The notes: a model not told the origin generated them from the sequence alone. 64,000 bases of DNA from Marinomonas sp. CT5 (GCF_018336975.1 NZ_CP025572.1:2556639-2620638); one strand, 5' to 3'. Counted from the stretch's first letter, positions 1-10,527 are shown. Numbers and translations are program-made.

Positions 1-1077
1 CAAGACCACTTAATCTGGCAACTAAATCTGACACACATTTCGGATCGAGATATAGAAATCGCTTACGCCATTATCGAATGTGTTCAGCCCGATGGTTATT
101 TAAGCATTTCGCCCGAAGATATTTGTGAGTCTCTTAGCACCGAACTTGAAGACTTAGACCTAGAAGAAGTGATCGCCGTCCAACATAGACTGCAGCGTTT
201 TGATCCTGTTGGTGTTTGCTCAATTGACTTACGCGATTGCTTGCTTGTGCAACTCGAAGCATTCCAAAACCACCCTTTATATAAAAGCACTTACAACCTG
301 ATTGATCATTATTTACCTCTTTTAGGTAATCGTGATTTTGCTCAATTAACGCGCAAAACAAAACTAAAAGACGAAGCGTTAAAAGAAGTTATTAATTTAA
401 TACAGCAACTTAACCCGCGCCCAGGTTCAGTTATTGATGCCGATGATACAGACTATGTTATTCCTGATGTCTCTGTGAAAAAGCGTAATGATGTATGGCA
501 AGTTGAACTCAATAATGATGCCCTTCCTCCGATAAAAATCAATGAAACCTATTCGGCTATGGCAAGTTCCACCACATCGTCAGAAGATGCAACATACATC
601 AAGACCTCTCTTCAAGAGGCGAAATGGTTTATGAAGAGCCTACAGAGTCGTAACGAAACATTGCTCAAAGTAGCCAGTTGTATTGTAAGTCGTCAAATCG
701 ATTTTTTTGAATTAGGTGAAGAAGCTATGAAACCCATGGTACTTCATGATGTTGCGGAAGAAGTGGGCATGCATGAATCGACCATATCAAGGGTTACAAC
801 ACAGAAATACATGCATACCCCAAAAGGTATTTTTGAACTGAAGTACTTTTTCTCCAGTCACGTCAACACGGCTTCAGGTGGAGAATGCTCTTCTACCGCT
901 ATACGAGCTATGATTAAAAAACTTGTTGCTGATGAGCCAGCTAAAAAGCCATTAAGTGATAATAAGCTAGCCGCCATCCTTGCAGATCAAGGCATACAGG
1001 TCGCTAGACGCACAGTTGCAAAATATCGAGAGGCGATGAACATCCCTCCTTCCAATGAACGAAAACGACTGATCTAA
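1..1077 (+). CDS. rpoN: RNA polymerase sigma-54 factor, 3' part (5' end outside window)
   Basis: The reading frame is open from base 1, so this is the last 358 residues of sigma-54. Sigma-54 directs RNA polymerase to -24/-12 promoters and needs an enhancer-binding ATPase to open them. The visible part holds the core-binding region, the HTH region and, near the C-terminus, the RpoN box ([10 protein letters not shown]), which reads the -24 element. The protein ends 16 residues later ([11 protein letters not shown]), as in the family. Any start placed inside the window, such as the GTG at 169, is internal and not the real one. The nitrogen-PTS genes follow in the same direction, as in other Proteobacteria. 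Confidence 0.97.
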   Translation, partial: QDHLIWQLNLTHISDRDIEIAYAIIECVQPDGYLSISPEDICESLSTELEDLDLEEVIAVQHRLQRFDPVGVCSIDLRDCLLVQLEAFQNHPLYKSTYNLIDHYLPLLGNRDFAQLTRKTKLKDEALKEVINLIQQLNPRPGSVIDADDTDYVIPDVSVKKRNDVWQVELNNDALPPIKINETYSAMASSTTSSEDATYIKTSLQEAKWFMKSLQSRNETLLKVASCIVSRQIDFFELGEEAMKPMVLHDVAEEVGMHESTISRVTTQKYMHTPKGIFELKYFFSSHVNTASGGECSSTAIRAMIKKLVADEPAKKPLSDNKLAAILADQGIQVARRTVAKYREAMNIPPSNERKRLI

Positions 1078-1094
1078 ACGGAAAGCATTTTATC

Positions 1095-1544
1095 ATGTCC
1101 TTGAAATCATTACTAAAAGCTGAACTCGTACTTGCAAAGCAAGACATTATTAGCAAAAAACGTGTTTTAGAAAATATCGCTGATGTTGCATCAAATCGCC
1201 TACACTGCAATAACGAAGACGTTTATGATGCCCTTCTGGGGAGGGAAAAGCTTGGCAGTACGGGAATAGGCAATGGCATAGCCATCCCCCATTGCCGCCT
1301 TGAAACAGCAAACCACACAGCCATTGTTGTTATGTCTTTACAAACCCCCATTGACTTTGATTCGATTGATAAAAGAGCAGTTGATCTCATATTCGCACTT
1401 ATCGTTCCACCCAACGAATGTGACCAACATCTTTCAACGTTAGCGAAAATAGCAGAACTTGCTCAATCCGCTGAATCGTTGGACAAGTTACGTACAGCAC
1501 AAACTAATGAAGAGTTATTAAGTATTTTTGAATCCCTTATATAG
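1095..1544 (+). CDS. ptsN: PTS IIA-like nitrogen regulatory protein (EIIA-Ntr)
   Basis: Cytoplasmic phosphoacceptor of the nitrogen phosphotransferase system. It receives phosphate from NPr and regulates potassium transport and nitrogen/carbon responses. The 149 residues match the family length. The phosphorylatable His66 lies in GIAIPHCR. It starts 17 bp after rpoN and stops 9 bp before the NPr gene, so the three genes are probably co-transcribed. The usual intervening genes hpf (before ptsN) and rapZ (after it) are absent here. Confidence 0.95.
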   Translation: MSLKSLLKAELVLAKQDIISKKRVLENIADVASNRLHCNNEDVYDALLGREKLGSTGIGNGIAIPHCRLETANHTAIVVMSLQTPIDFDSIDKRAVDLIFALIVPPNECDQHLSTLAKIAELAQSAESLDKLRTAQTNEELLSIFESLI

Positions 1545-1553
1545 GAAAATAGC

Positions 1554-1823
1554 ATGCAGGAAGAGTCCGTAATTATTATCAACAAACTTGGCCTTCATGC
1601 TCGTGCAGCTGGCAAACTCATTGAAACAACATCTCGTTTTTCTTGTGATATTACGATTGAAAAAGAAGGACGAAATGTTGATGGCAAAAGCATTATGGCA
1701 ATGATGATGCTGGCCGCCGGTAAAGGCACTGAAATTCACATAAAAACTAATGGAGATGACGAAAAAGAAGCGATTGAAGCCATCATTGAGCTTATTAACA
1801 ATCGTTTCGGCGAAGATGAGTAA
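1554..1823 (+). CDS. ptsO: HPr-family phosphocarrier, NPr
   Basis: Small phosphocarrier that passes phosphate from EI-Ntr to EIIA-Ntr. The 89 residues contain the active His15 in GLHARAAGK and the Ser46-region helix (GKSIMAMMML). It is coded 9 bp after ptsN and 8 bp before mgtE, all on the same strand. Linkage to rpoN/ptsN identifies it as the nitrogen-branch HPr rather than a sugar-PTS HPr. Confidence 0.93.
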   Translation: MQEESVIIINKLGLHARAAGKLIETTSRFSCDITIEKEGRNVDGKSIMAMMMLAAGKGTEIHIKTNGDDEKEAIEAIIELINNRFGEDE

Positions 1824-1831
1824 TACACCTC

Positions 1832-3184
1832 ATGTCAGAGCAAAACACACTTAATCATCTCCAAACTGTCACCGAATCGTTAGAATCCGGTGCGACGATG
1901 CAAATCCGTTATTTACTTAACGGCGCTTTGCCTGCTCAAGATGTTGCTCGACTACTCGAATCCTCCCCACCAAAAGAACGTAAACTCCTATGGGAATTAA
2001 TCGAGGACAAAAACGAAGGTGAAGTCCTACAATATCTAAGCGAAGATATTGGTATTCAATTCATGAAAGACATGGATACAGAGCGTCTTATCGCCGTATC
2101 CGAACATTTTGAGAGCGATGACTTAGCCGACTTACTTCAACACTTACCAGAAAAAGTCGTTAAAGAAGTCCTTGCCTCAATGACCGCACAAGATAGAACG
2201 CGGGTCGAGGCACTATTAAGCTATTCAGAAGATTCTGCTGGCGGCTTAATGAATACGGACACCATCACCATTCGTCCAAATATCTCTGTCGACATTGTGT
2301 TTCGCTATTTACGCCGCCACAGTTCTTTACCCGACATGACTGACAATCTTTTAGTTGTTAGTCGATCCGATCGGCTTCTTGGCACCCTCCCCCTAACCAA
2401 ATTATTAGTTTCAGACCCTAATGCCACCGTCCGAGACATTATGGAAACGGAATACACGGTGATAGAAGCCGAAACTAAAGCCAATGATGTCGCTCAGCTT
2501 TTTGAAAAAATGGACCTAGTGTCTGCCCCTGTTATTGATAGCCTAACCAAAAAACTTCTCGGCCGTATTACCATCGATGACGTGGTAGACGTTATCCGCG
2601 ATGAAGCGGAGCACTCCATGCTAAGCATGGCGGGTCTCGACGATGACGAAGATACCTTCGCTCCCATCATGAAAACCACCAAGCGGCGTGCAGTATGGCT
2701 TGGTATAAACCTAATCACCGCTTTCACAGCCTCTTATGTAATAGGTTTATTCCAAGACACATTAGACCAAGTTGTCGCTCTAGCGATCCTTATGCCCATT
2801 GTCGCCAGTATGGGCGGCATTGCAGGCTCACAGGTACTCACCCTAGTTATTCGTGGTATCGCGCTCAATCAAATCGGCTCCACCAACACCGGTTGGCTGC
2901 TCAATAGAGAACTGATTGTTGGCCTCCTCAATGGCCTTTTATGGGCGACGGTTATTGCCGTCCTCACCGCACTTTGGTTTGACAACATCAAGATTGCCTA
3001 TATCATTGCGGGCGCCATCATAATAAATCTGCTATTTGCAGCAACCACTGGTACACTTCTGCCGATTTTACTGAAAAAACTTGGCATCGACCCAGCGCTT
3101 GCTGGCAGCGTAATTTTGACTACCGTGACCGATGTCGTTGGTTTTTTATCCTTCCTCGGTCTCGCCACTATCTTTCTAATATAG
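1832..3184 (+). CDS. mgtE: Magnesium transporter MgtE
   Basis: Inner-membrane Mg2+ channel of 450 residues. The order is an N-terminal soluble helical-repeat domain (about 1-130), a CBS pair (about 135-260) that senses cytosolic Mg2+, and a C-terminal pore domain with five hydrophobic segments. The MPIVASMGGIAGSQ stretch belongs to the pore-lining helices of the family. It directly follows the NPr gene (8 bp) and precedes darP (6 bp), so it appears to be in the rpoN-ptsN operon, an arrangement common in marine gammaproteobacteria. Confidence 0.95.
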   Translation: MSEQNTLNHLQTVTESLESGATMQIRYLLNGALPAQDVARLLESSPPKERKLLWELIEDKNEGEVLQYLSEDIGIQFMKDMDTERLIAVSEHFESDDLADLLQHLPEKVVKEVLASMTAQDRTRVEALLSYSEDSAGGLMNTDTITIRPNISVDIVFRYLRRHSSLPDMTDNLLVVSRSDRLLGTLPLTKLLVSDPNATVRDIMETEYTVIEAETKANDVAQLFEKMDLVSAPVIDSLTKKLLGRITIDDVVDVIRDEAEHSMLSMAGLDDDEDTFAPIMKTTKRRAVWLGINLITAFTASYVIGLFQDTLDQVVALAILMPIVASMGGIAGSQVLTLVIRGIALNQIGSTNTGWLLNRELIVGLLNGLLWATVIAVLTALWFDNIKIAYIIAGAIIINLLFAATTGTLLPILLKKLGIDPALAGSVILTTVTDVVGFLSFLGLATIFLI

Positions 3185-3190
3185 GTTCCC

Positions 3191-3727
3191 ATGACAGACT
3201 TTGATCAATTTGAAAACGAAGAAGACATCCCTAAGAGCAAAACCCAGATCAAGCGTGAAATGGAAGCCTTGCAAGATCTTGGAAAAAAACTGCTAGGTCT
3301 AAGCAAAAACCAGCTTAAAAAAGTAGAAATGTCAGACACTTTGCGCGAAGCATTTGCCGAAGCAGATCGCATTAAAAAGCACGAAGCTATGAGAAGACAC
3401 CTACAATACATTGGCAAGATCATGCGTACTGAAGACCATGAAGCCATTGCACAGCGTGTCGCTCTATTTGACACCACATCTGCAGCATACAATAAGCTTT
3501 TTCATCAATTAGAAATTAAGCGAGATGCGCTAATTGGTGAGAACAGCAAAGAAGAATTGTCTCGATATTTAGACGAAAATCCTGAAATCGAAGATATTCA
3601 GCTGTTAAGACAATTAATACGTCAGTCCCAAAAAGAAGTTTCCCAGGGAGGAAATACAACAAACCGTAAAAAGCTGTTTCGCTTTTTACGTGAAGCAGAA
3701 GAAAAACGCCTTGGCCTAACAGAATAA
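3191..3727 (+). CDS. darP: DarP/YjgA family ribosome-associated protein (DUF615)
   Basis: A 178-residue, highly charged helical protein of the YjgA/DarP family, which promotes late assembly of the 50S ribosomal subunit. The start (FENEEDIPKSKTQIKREMEA) and the terminal FRFLREAEEKR are typical. It is the last gene of this rightward run; a strong convergent hairpin terminator follows. Confidence 0.9.
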   Translation: MTDFDQFENEEDIPKSKTQIKREMEALQDLGKKLLGLSKNQLKKVEMSDTLREAFAEADRIKKHEAMRRHLQYIGKIMRTEDHEAIAQRVALFDTTSAAYNKLFHQLEIKRDALIGENSKEELSRYLDENPEIEDIQLLRQLIRQSQKEVSQGGNTTNRKKLFRFLREAEEKRLGLTE

Positions 3728-3731
3728 TTTT

Positions 3732-3776
3732 AAGCCTGTGCTCCACTGACTTGCTCTTAGAGCACAGGCTTCTTAT
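3732..3776. terminator. Bidirectional terminator between darP and the nitrilase gene
   Basis: A perfect 12-bp inverted repeat (AAGCCTGTGCTC at 3732-3743 and its complement at 3760-3771) with a 16-nt loop and T-rich flank. It lies between two converging genes and can serve both. Confidence 0.85.
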
Positions 3777-4606
3777 TACATTCGCCTATGAGTTAAACAA
3801 GGCATTTTCTGCCGGCAGTCCGCAAGCATCTGCTTGGTAATTGTAAATACAAAATAGCCCGGTTCTTCTAGCAAGCCTACTAGCTCACGACCAAAAGGTG
3901 AGTACAAGACACTGTGGCCAAAAGTTTGCCTAGTTTCGTTATGCCAACCACATTGATCCACACCTAGCACATAACATTGATTTTCAATCGCCCGCGCTGA
4001 TAGCAAAGTATTCCAGTGAGCTTTCCCCGTCACATAAGTAAACGCCGAAGGGACCAACAATATATCCGCCCCTAATTTTCCAAGCTCTCGATACAACTCA
4101 GGGAACCGCAAATCGTAACAAATACTGAGACCAACTTTAAAACCCTCGATATCAATCACCTTTAATGCTAGTTCACCCGCCTCTATAAAATCTGACTCTT
4201 TATAAGATGCTGCTTTATCATCAACCATTACATCAAATAGATGAATTTTATCGTAACGCTCAAGGAAAACACCATCAGGACCAATAACCCAACAAGTTTG
4301 CCTAACTCTCCCATTAGCTACTACTGATCCATCCGGTCTTAACAATTCAGGATGAGATCCTACCACAAGGTAAATTTCATACTCTTTGGCAAGCTCAGAT
4401 ATCTCCGTTAGTAGAATATCTTGTTCATCTGATTGCGCCAGCGCCCTCATACCTTTGCCATAAAACAAAAAAACATTTTCTGGTAAGACGATTAACTTAG
4501 CACCTTCCTTGACTGCAGAGTCCACTAATTGCTTTACCTGCAATAAATTATCACGCCAATCCTTGGTACTGGTTAATTGGATAGCAGCAACAGGTAATGT
4601 ATTCAT
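3776..4606 (-). CDS. Carbon-nitrogen hydrolase (nitrilase superfamily, Nit1-like amidase)
   Basis: A 276-residue member of the nitrilase superfamily with the complete catalytic set: Glu43 (LPEN), Lys120 (RYDKIHLFD) and Cys163 (LSICYDLRFPE). Close relatives are deaminated-glutathione amidases (Nit1/YbeM type), a metabolite-repair activity; that substrate is inferred from family. I chose the ATG at 4606, which overlaps the yhdP stop by one base (TGATG), rather than the TTG one codon upstream. In relatives this gene sits between yhdP and tldD; here tldD does not follow. Confidence 0.9.
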   Translation of the reverse strand: MNTLPVAAIQLTSTKDWRDNLLQVKQLVDSAVKEGAKLIVLPENVFLFYGKGMRALAQSDEQDILLTEISELAKEYEIYLVVGSHPELLRPDGSVVANGRVRQTCWVIGPDGVFLERYDKIHLFDVMVDDKAASYKESDFIEAGELALKVIDIEGFKVGLSICYDLRFPELYRELGKLGADILLVPSAFTYVTGKAHWNTLLSARAIENQCYVLGVDQCGWHNETRQTFGHSVLYSPFGRELVGLLEEPGYFVFTITKQMLADCRQKMPCLTHRRM

Positions 4607-7600
4607 CAATCTTTTTTCTCTAGTGGTCGGTATTGAACAGGTGTCATAACAGGATCACTAAAAGGTCCCTTCACGGTATATTGGACACTTGTGACTTTTG
4701 ACAACTGATCACCAATTAATTTATCTGTAATATACAAAAGACCAGCCAATTGAGGAGTTCCCCAAAGTAGACCTGCTAATGGGAGTGTCCCAGATAAAGG
4801 AAAAGTTGCCGTTAATTTTTCATCTAACGTTTCATTAACAATATCAGCCTTACCTGCCACCACAAGTTCAGCCGATGGCGCACTGATAGTGATAGGCAAA
4901 GCAGTGTTTATGATTCCTTTATCAAGCTTAAGTTTTCCTTTAAATTCATCGTATGTCAGACCCGGCTCATAAACATCTGAGAAGTCCAACAGCAATCGCC
5001 TATTCAATGCTCCAATATTAAATATACCTAACACCTTCAAGAAAGCTGGCAATTCATCTACCTTATTGAAATTGCCATTTTTAGCCGAGAAATCAATATG
5101 CCCAGATACAGACTGCCTATCAAAATAAAAAGGATGACCCTTCCAGCCCAAACCAACATCAATATTGTAGCTTTTTGAAGACACAATCGATTCATTAGAA
5201 AACTTATGCGTCAGCTCAGCCAGATTTTCACCTTTGGCAGTAAGAGACAAATCAACTTTAGAGTTTTCCCCTTTATCTAACCAAGATAAACGCCCCAGAA
5301 AGCTTCCTGTTTTTAATTTCATTGATATTGGATCAACTTGAACAAGATCACCATCACGGGAAACATTCAGTTTCCAGTCACCATACGGATTACCATTAAA
5401 ATACAGTTGGTCTATGGACAATGACATATTAGGAATTTGCCTAACTGAGATCGGTGATTTTTTAGAACTGGCTTTCGTTGCACCAGAATCATTGTCTTTC
5501 GCCGTATTCCAACTTAAAAAACCAAAGTGCAAATCTGGCTTATCATCTACATTTTGCAATGAAAAATTCATTTCATCCGAGCTGACATAGAGCAACTTAT
5601 CAGCCGATGAATTATATGAAACCTTAAAATTGTGCCAAGTATTCTCAGTATTAACATTTACTTCATCTACGATTAAATCTACTCGACTTAACCATTTGGG
5701 TAATTTTGGTACTTCAAAACTGTCATCGGAACTCTTTGGCGAACCATTCACATCTGTCATTGTCGATTGCCAATCGGGAATATTTATTCGCTCAAAACTT
5801 CCAGTCAACACCAACCCTTTCGGAATTTGAGTTGCAAAAGACGAATTCGCCTTACCATTTAACCGTAACTCTCCACCAACAAACGCACTGTCTTGCAATA
5901 AAAGCCTAGCTTGGGAAAAAGAAGCATAATCCACATCAACGACAATATCTTTTTCATGCTGCATTAACTTAACCCGTAGCGCTTTCGCCTCATCTATTGT
6001 TTTACCGGCAGGACTAGGCAAATCAATACCAACGCCACTTAAATCACTTTCCACAACCAAATCAACCTGACCTTCCTGAGACTTATTAACGGATAAATTT
6101 CCTGTATAAGCCGCTTTACCGGATAAAACACTCAGCATACCCTCAGGAAGCTCTCTCCATTTGGCGACGTCCTTAATACCTACTTCACCAGACAAATCCC
6201 CCATCACAGCAAATTCACCGCTTGGCGTTGTCATAGAGGATAAAGTCAAGTTAGAGGCCCCACCCAATGCCTGGATACTAAACTCTGAATCCGCAATACC
6301 TTGATCCGAACTGTAGTTAAGATTTCCATCCTCAATATCAAGAGCAAGGTTAATATCACCTATAACAAGGTTATTCTCTTCAAACCTTATTCCTAATTGC
6401 ACTTTTGGCTCAGTGTCTTTTACAAAAGGAATCGACACAGCAAAATCGGAGTCAATATCGCCACTCAACTGCCAATTTGCAAAAGGCTTAAGCACTAAAT
6501 CATTCAAAGGCGTCGATCTTAATGTAGACAAGACAATGGACGCCTCTTCATTGACACTTCCTTTTAGATTAAGCCAGTCTGCATTGCCACGCTTAATTGG
6601 CACAGTGATTAAAAGATCATGAACAGGCATCCCTTTTAAATTTGCTGATGCAACTTTTACTGAAACACCTTCTTCATCAAACGCAAAAAAACCATCTACT
6701 TCAGAGACTGCGGGCCAATTCTTGTCAAAATCCACATCAGCATTATCCACCGCCATTTGCACCCGAACATGTGGATCCGAGCCTTTATTTAACTCAGTCT
6801 GCAACAATACATCGACTGTTTTAATATCTCCTTTTCCGGTAAATGCATCCTTAATCCAAGATCGAATATCTCGACTTAGTACTTCAGTAGGTATAAAAGT
6901 TAAACGATCTACTACTGTCAGGTTTTGCCCATGCAAGTCCAATGCAATCCAATCCGGTCTAGATTGACGAACCTCAAACCGAAAACCACCCGTAATATCT
7001 GAGCCATTTCGTTTAACAATAAGATCTTGACCACTTATTAAGAAAACATCTTGTTGCTTTTGCCAACTTACACGACCAGCAAGGGAATCTGTTTTCCAAG
7101 GAGCCGAGTACAAATCCTCAAACCCTAACTTACTTTCCTTGCCTCGAAAATTAATGTATCCGCCCTTATCAGACAAACTAAAAACAGCATCGATATTACT
7201 GGCCTCAGGAATGCCATTGTATCCATCAACAGAAGCCGACTGAAAATTACTGAGAAATTCAAAGGACACATCATCACCTTCCAGCGACCATGCTAAAGAA
7301 GCGTTTTTTGCCATGCCAGTCGGGTTTAAGCCACCTAGAATTTGCGCCGCATTGCTTTCTGCTGGCAGGAAATGCGCAGATATTTTATTAATTATCGCCA
7401 AATCGGCTTGATTAAAACTAACCGTTGAACGTTTTGTAACAGACGACCAGTCATAGATAAAATCCGTACTTGGATAAATATTATTAACCTCATCCCTGAT
7501 GCGGAAATTATGAACCGTCATTCGTAAATTTGGTTTATTCTGTGAATAACGAATTTTTATAGAAGGCGATGATTGATAACGCTGACCGTCATCAAAAGAA

Positions 7601-8433
7601 ACATCAAGCACTGTAGACTCGGCTCGAACCTCCACTTCCTTGCCAATCAAAGCATTGACCCAAAGATTCCCACCAAATTGTAAAGAGGATAATGAAAACT
7701 GCTTATCCTCTAAAAAACTATGCAAAGGCATAGGTATAACAGGTACTTTAATGGAAGCCTTGACGCGATAATCGCCAAGCAATGGATGCATCTGCTCTAT
7801 GCGGGCATTTAGCTCAACAGGAGAATCAACATCATCTAAATAAATATTGGAACTTAACAAAGATTCGGACGATTTTTTGAAAAGATAAGTATGAGGTGCA
7901 ATCAGTTCATGCCGACCAAATCGCTCACTATTAATACGAACCTTAGCATCAAAGATAGAAAAGTTTTGCTGAGCAGACAAGTAATCAAAAACACGCTCAA
8001 CTCCAACTTCATTCTTTACTTCACTAGATGGCTTCGCTCCGGCCAGTCGCCATTTATTTGCCTCTTCTCTTAAATTGACAGAAGGGCTTACGAAACGAAT
8101 ATAAGTAAAATGTGGACTCAGGCTGACGATAGATTTAATCGTATCTAATCGTATTTGCATTTCATCGATACTGATAGCAGATTGACCACCAGCAAGCAAC
8201 TTGAAACCACTTACAGAAAAAGTCGGATCAACTCCTTCTAAATAACCATCAATACGGTCTAGAGTAATCGGATAGCCGGTTATTTGTTGTAAATTAGATT
8301 CAATCTGTGGGCGATAATGATCCAAATAAGGTAACAACTTACCAATACTGACTGAGAAAATAGCAAGCAAAACCGATAAAGCTACCGCCCCCCAAAAGCT
8401 AAGCAAAACCAGTTTACGCAATAGCCACAACAT
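4606..8433 (-). CDS. yhdP: YhdP family AsmA-like inner-membrane protein
   Basis: A 1275-residue protein with one N-terminal membrane segment (about residues 8-30) and a very long periplasmic beta-rich part ending in an AsmA-like C-terminal region. YhdP belongs to the AsmA-like bridge proteins that carry phospholipids to the outer membrane. A GTG at 8451 overlaps the rng stop, but the ATG at 8433 has an AAAAGG ribosome site about 7 nt upstream and is preferred. It is followed with overlap by the nitrilase gene. Confidence 0.93.
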   Translation of the reverse strand: MLWLLRKLVLLSFWGAVALSVLLAIFSVSIGKLLPYLDHYRPQIESNLQQITGYPITLDRIDGYLEGVDPTFSVSGFKLLAGGQSAISIDEMQIRLDTIKSIVSLSPHFTYIRFVSPSVNLREEANKWRLAGAKPSSEVKNEVGVERVFDYLSAQQNFSIFDAKVRINSERFGRHELIAPHTYLFKKSSESLLSSNIYLDDVDSPVELNARIEQMHPLLGDYRVKASIKVPVIPMPLHSFLEDKQFSLSSLQFGGNLWVNALIGKEVEVRAESTVLDVSFDDGQRYQSSPSIKIRYSQNKPNLRMTVHNFRIRDEVNNIYPSTDFIYDWSSVTKRSTVSFNQADLAIINKISAHFLPAESNAAQILGGLNPTGMAKNASLAWSLEGDDVSFEFLSNFQSASVDGYNGIPEASNIDAVFSLSDKGGYINFRGKESKLGFEDLYSAPWKTDSLAGRVSWQKQQDVFLISGQDLIVKRNGSDITGGFRFEVRQSRPDWIALDLHGQNLTVVDRLTFIPTEVLSRDIRSWIKDAFTGKGDIKTVDVLLQTELNKGSDPHVRVQMAVDNADVDFDKNWPAVSEVDGFFAFDEEGVSVKVASANLKGMPVHDLLITVPIKRGNADWLNLKGSVNEEASIVLSTLRSTPLNDLVLKPFANWQLSGDIDSDFAVSIPFVKDTEPKVQLGIRFEENNLVIGDINLALDIEDGNLNYSSDQGIADSEFSIQALGGASNLTLSSMTTPSGEFAVMGDLSGEVGIKDVAKWRELPEGMLSVLSGKAAYTGNLSVNKSQEGQVDLVVESDLSGVGIDLPSPAGKTIDEAKALRVKLMQHEKDIVVDVDYASFSQARLLLQDSAFVGGELRLNGKANSSFATQIPKGLVLTGSFERINIPDWQSTMTDVNGSPKSSDDSFEVPKLPKWLSRVDLIVDEVNVNTENTWHNFKVSYNSSADKLLYVSSDEMNFSLQNVDDKPDLHFGFLSWNTAKDNDSGATKASSKKSPISVRQIPNMSLSIDQLYFNGNPYGDWKLNVSRDGDLVQVDPISMKLKTGSFLGRLSWLDKGENSKVDLSLTAKGENLAELTHKFSNESIVSSKSYNIDVGLGWKGHPFYFDRQSVSGHIDFSAKNGNFNKVDELPAFLKVLGIFNIGALNRRLLLDFSDVYEPGLTYDEFKGKLKLDKGIINTALPITISAPSAELVVAGKADIVNETLDEKLTATFPLSGTLPLAGLLWGTPQLAGLLYITDKLIGDQLSKVTSVQYTVKGPFSDPVMTPVQYRPLEKKD

Positions 8434-8450
8434 ATTAGTGCCTTTTATCA

Positions 8451-9905
8451 CTAACGCAACACAACATCGTATTGATCTTGCGTGTAAATGGAATCAACTT
8501 GAAAGCGAATAGTTTTACCAATGAAAGCCTCCAGCTCTGCAACCGCAGCACTCTCCTCATCATGAAACCTCTCAACCACAGTACTTGCTGCCAATACGGT
8601 ATAAGTTTGAGAGTCATATGCACGATCAGCTCTTAATATTTCTCGAAATACTTCATAACAAACGGTTTCTGGAGTCTTCACTAAACCGCTGCCACGGCAT
8701 GAACGACATGGCTCACATAATGTTTGCCCCAAGCTCTCTCTCGTTCTTTTCCTCGTCATTTCAACCAAACCAAGCTCGGAAACCCCTGTAATCTTGGTTT
8801 TAGCATGATCCGTATCAAGTATTTTCTCAAGCATTCTTAAAACTTGTCGCTTATGCTCCTCATCTTCCATATCGATAAAATCAATAATAATAATACCACC
8901 GAGGTTTCTCAGTCTTAACTGCCGCCCTATGGCTGTCGCAGCTTCGAGATTGGTTTTATATATGGTTTCTTCAAGATTACGACTACCGACAAAGGCTCCG
9001 GTATTAACATCAATGGTGGTCATAGACTCCGTTTGCTCAACCAATAAATAACCACCTGATTTTAACTGCACTTTTCGATCTAATGCTTTATGTATTTCGT
9101 CTTCTACACTGTACAGATCAAAAATAGGTCGTTCACCAGGGTAGTACTCAATACGATCCCTCAACTCAGGTATAAAGTCTTCTGCGAAAGAGCGCAACTT
9201 TGCATAGTTTTCCTTGGAGTCAATGCGAATTTTTTCTGTTGTCAAACTCACAAGATCTCGCATAGTGCGCAGATGCAATGGCAAATCTTCATATATTACT
9301 GAAGGCGCTTTAGCATTTTGCATTCGACGTTTAACCGATTGCCACAGGCGCGTCAGAAACTTAATATCAGCCAGAATCTCTTCCTCGCCCGCCCGCTCGG
9401 CAGCCGTCCTCAAAATATAACCGCTGTTTTCATCGGCATCAGTTAGCGCCTCGGAAACCAAAGATTTTAAACGATCACGCTCAACTTCATCCTCAATTCT
9501 CTGACTCACTCCCACATGCGCTTGATCCGGCATATAAACCAAATAACGAGAAGGAATGGAAAGGTGTGTTGTTAAACGAGCCCCTTTGGAACTAATTGGG
9601 TCTTTAGTAACCTGAACGACAAGAGACTGCCCTTCACGCAAATAATCACCTATTTGATCACTAGGGTTAACCGCATCACGGTCAACCACTTCTGAGACAT
9701 GAATGAAAGCCGCTCGCTCTAAACCGATATCAACAAATGCAGCTTGCATTCCAGGTAATACGCGTACTACTTTTCCCTGATAAATATTACCAACAATTCC
9801 TTTACGGCTAGAGCGCTCAATATACACTTCTTGCAAAACGCCATTTTCAACTAGAGCAACTCGAATCTCCATGGGAGTAACATTAATGAGTACATCTTCA
9901 CTCAT
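8451..9905 (-). CDS. rng: Ribonuclease G
   Basis: Endoribonuclease of the RNase E/G family, which matures the 16S rRNA 5' end and decays some mRNAs. The 484 residues contain an N-terminal S1 domain (about 35-130), the catalytic DNase I-like centre with TTIDVNTGAF and IIIIDFIDMED (metal-binding Asp residues), and the zinc-link cysteines CEPCRSCRGSG (the first and second Cys form the CPxC-type link). There is no RNase E-type degradosome tail, hence RNase G. The start overlaps the maf stop by 8 bp. Confidence 0.96.
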   Translation of the reverse strand: MSEDVLINVTPMEIRVALVENGVLQEVYIERSSRKGIVGNIYQGKVVRVLPGMQAAFVDIGLERAAFIHVSEVVDRDAVNPSDQIGDYLREGQSLVVQVTKDPISSKGARLTTHLSIPSRYLVYMPDQAHVGVSQRIEDEVERDRLKSLVSEALTDADENSGYILRTAAERAGEEEILADIKFLTRLWQSVKRRMQNAKAPSVIYEDLPLHLRTMRDLVSLTTEKIRIDSKENYAKLRSFAEDFIPELRDRIEYYPGERPIFDLYSVEDEIHKALDRKVQLKSGGYLLVEQTESMTTIDVNTGAFVGSRNLEETIYKTNLEAATAIGRQLRLRNLGGIIIIDFIDMEDEEHKRQVLRMLEKILDTDHAKTKITGVSELGLVEMTRKRTRESLGQTLCEPCRSCRGSGLVKTPETVCYEVFREILRADRAYDSQTYTVLAASTVVERFHDEESAAVAELEAFIGKTIRFQVDSIYTQDQYDVVLR

Positions 9906-10506
9906 GGGACATTTCCTCTAACGAATGAATTCCAAACTGCGCCAACAATTGCGCAGTTTCATATAGCGGCAAGCCAACAACAGCAGAGTATGACCCTGAC
10001 ATATTTTTAACAAAAACAGAACCTAAACCTTGTATTGCGTATGATCCAGCCTTATCTTGCGGCTCATTTGTTTTCCAATACTGCTCAATTTCAACATCCG
10101 TTATCTCGCGAAATAACACATCACTCACAACACAATCCGTGGCAACATGATCACCTTTAAGATCACAAATACAAAGCGAGGTTAGGACTTGGTGGGAACG
10201 GCCAGAAAGCAGCCTTAGCATAATCTTAGAATCTTCAAGAGATGAAGGTTTTCCTAAAATACGACCGTCGACGACAACACTCGTATCTGAGGCAATAAAA
10301 AAAGCGACATCATCAACGCTCGCTTTGTATGTGTACTTTAATGATGCGGCTTTAGCTTTTTCTACCGCCATTCGTATAACGTACTCTTTCGCCCCCTCAA
10401 AAGAAAAAGGGGTTTCATCTATGTCAGCAGGCAAAACCTCAAACTCTTTCACCAAAAGGCTAAGCAGCTCTTTTCTTCTCGGTGAAGCTGACGCCAAAAC
10501 AAGCAT
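9898..10506 (-). CDS. maf: Maf family nucleotide pyrophosphatase (YhdE type)
   Basis: House-cleaning nucleoside triphosphate pyrophosphatase of 202 residues. The signature LASASPRRKELL at the N-terminus and SDTSVVVDG in the middle define the family; position next to rng and mreD matches YhdE (dTTP/UTP pyrophosphatase). Subfamily assignment rests on context. Confidence 0.93.
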   Translation of the reverse strand: MLVLASASPRRKELLSLLVKEFEVLPADIDETPFSFEGAKEYVIRMAVEKAKAASLKYTYKASVDDVAFFIASDTSVVVDGRILGKPSSLEDSKIMLRLLSGRSHQVLTSLCICDLKGDHVATDCVVSDVLFREITDVEIEQYWKTNEPQDKAGSYAIQGLGSVFVKNMSGSYSAVVGLPLYETAQLLAQFGIHSLEEMSHE

Positions 10507-10527
10507 AATATTTCCCTAATAATCGAT

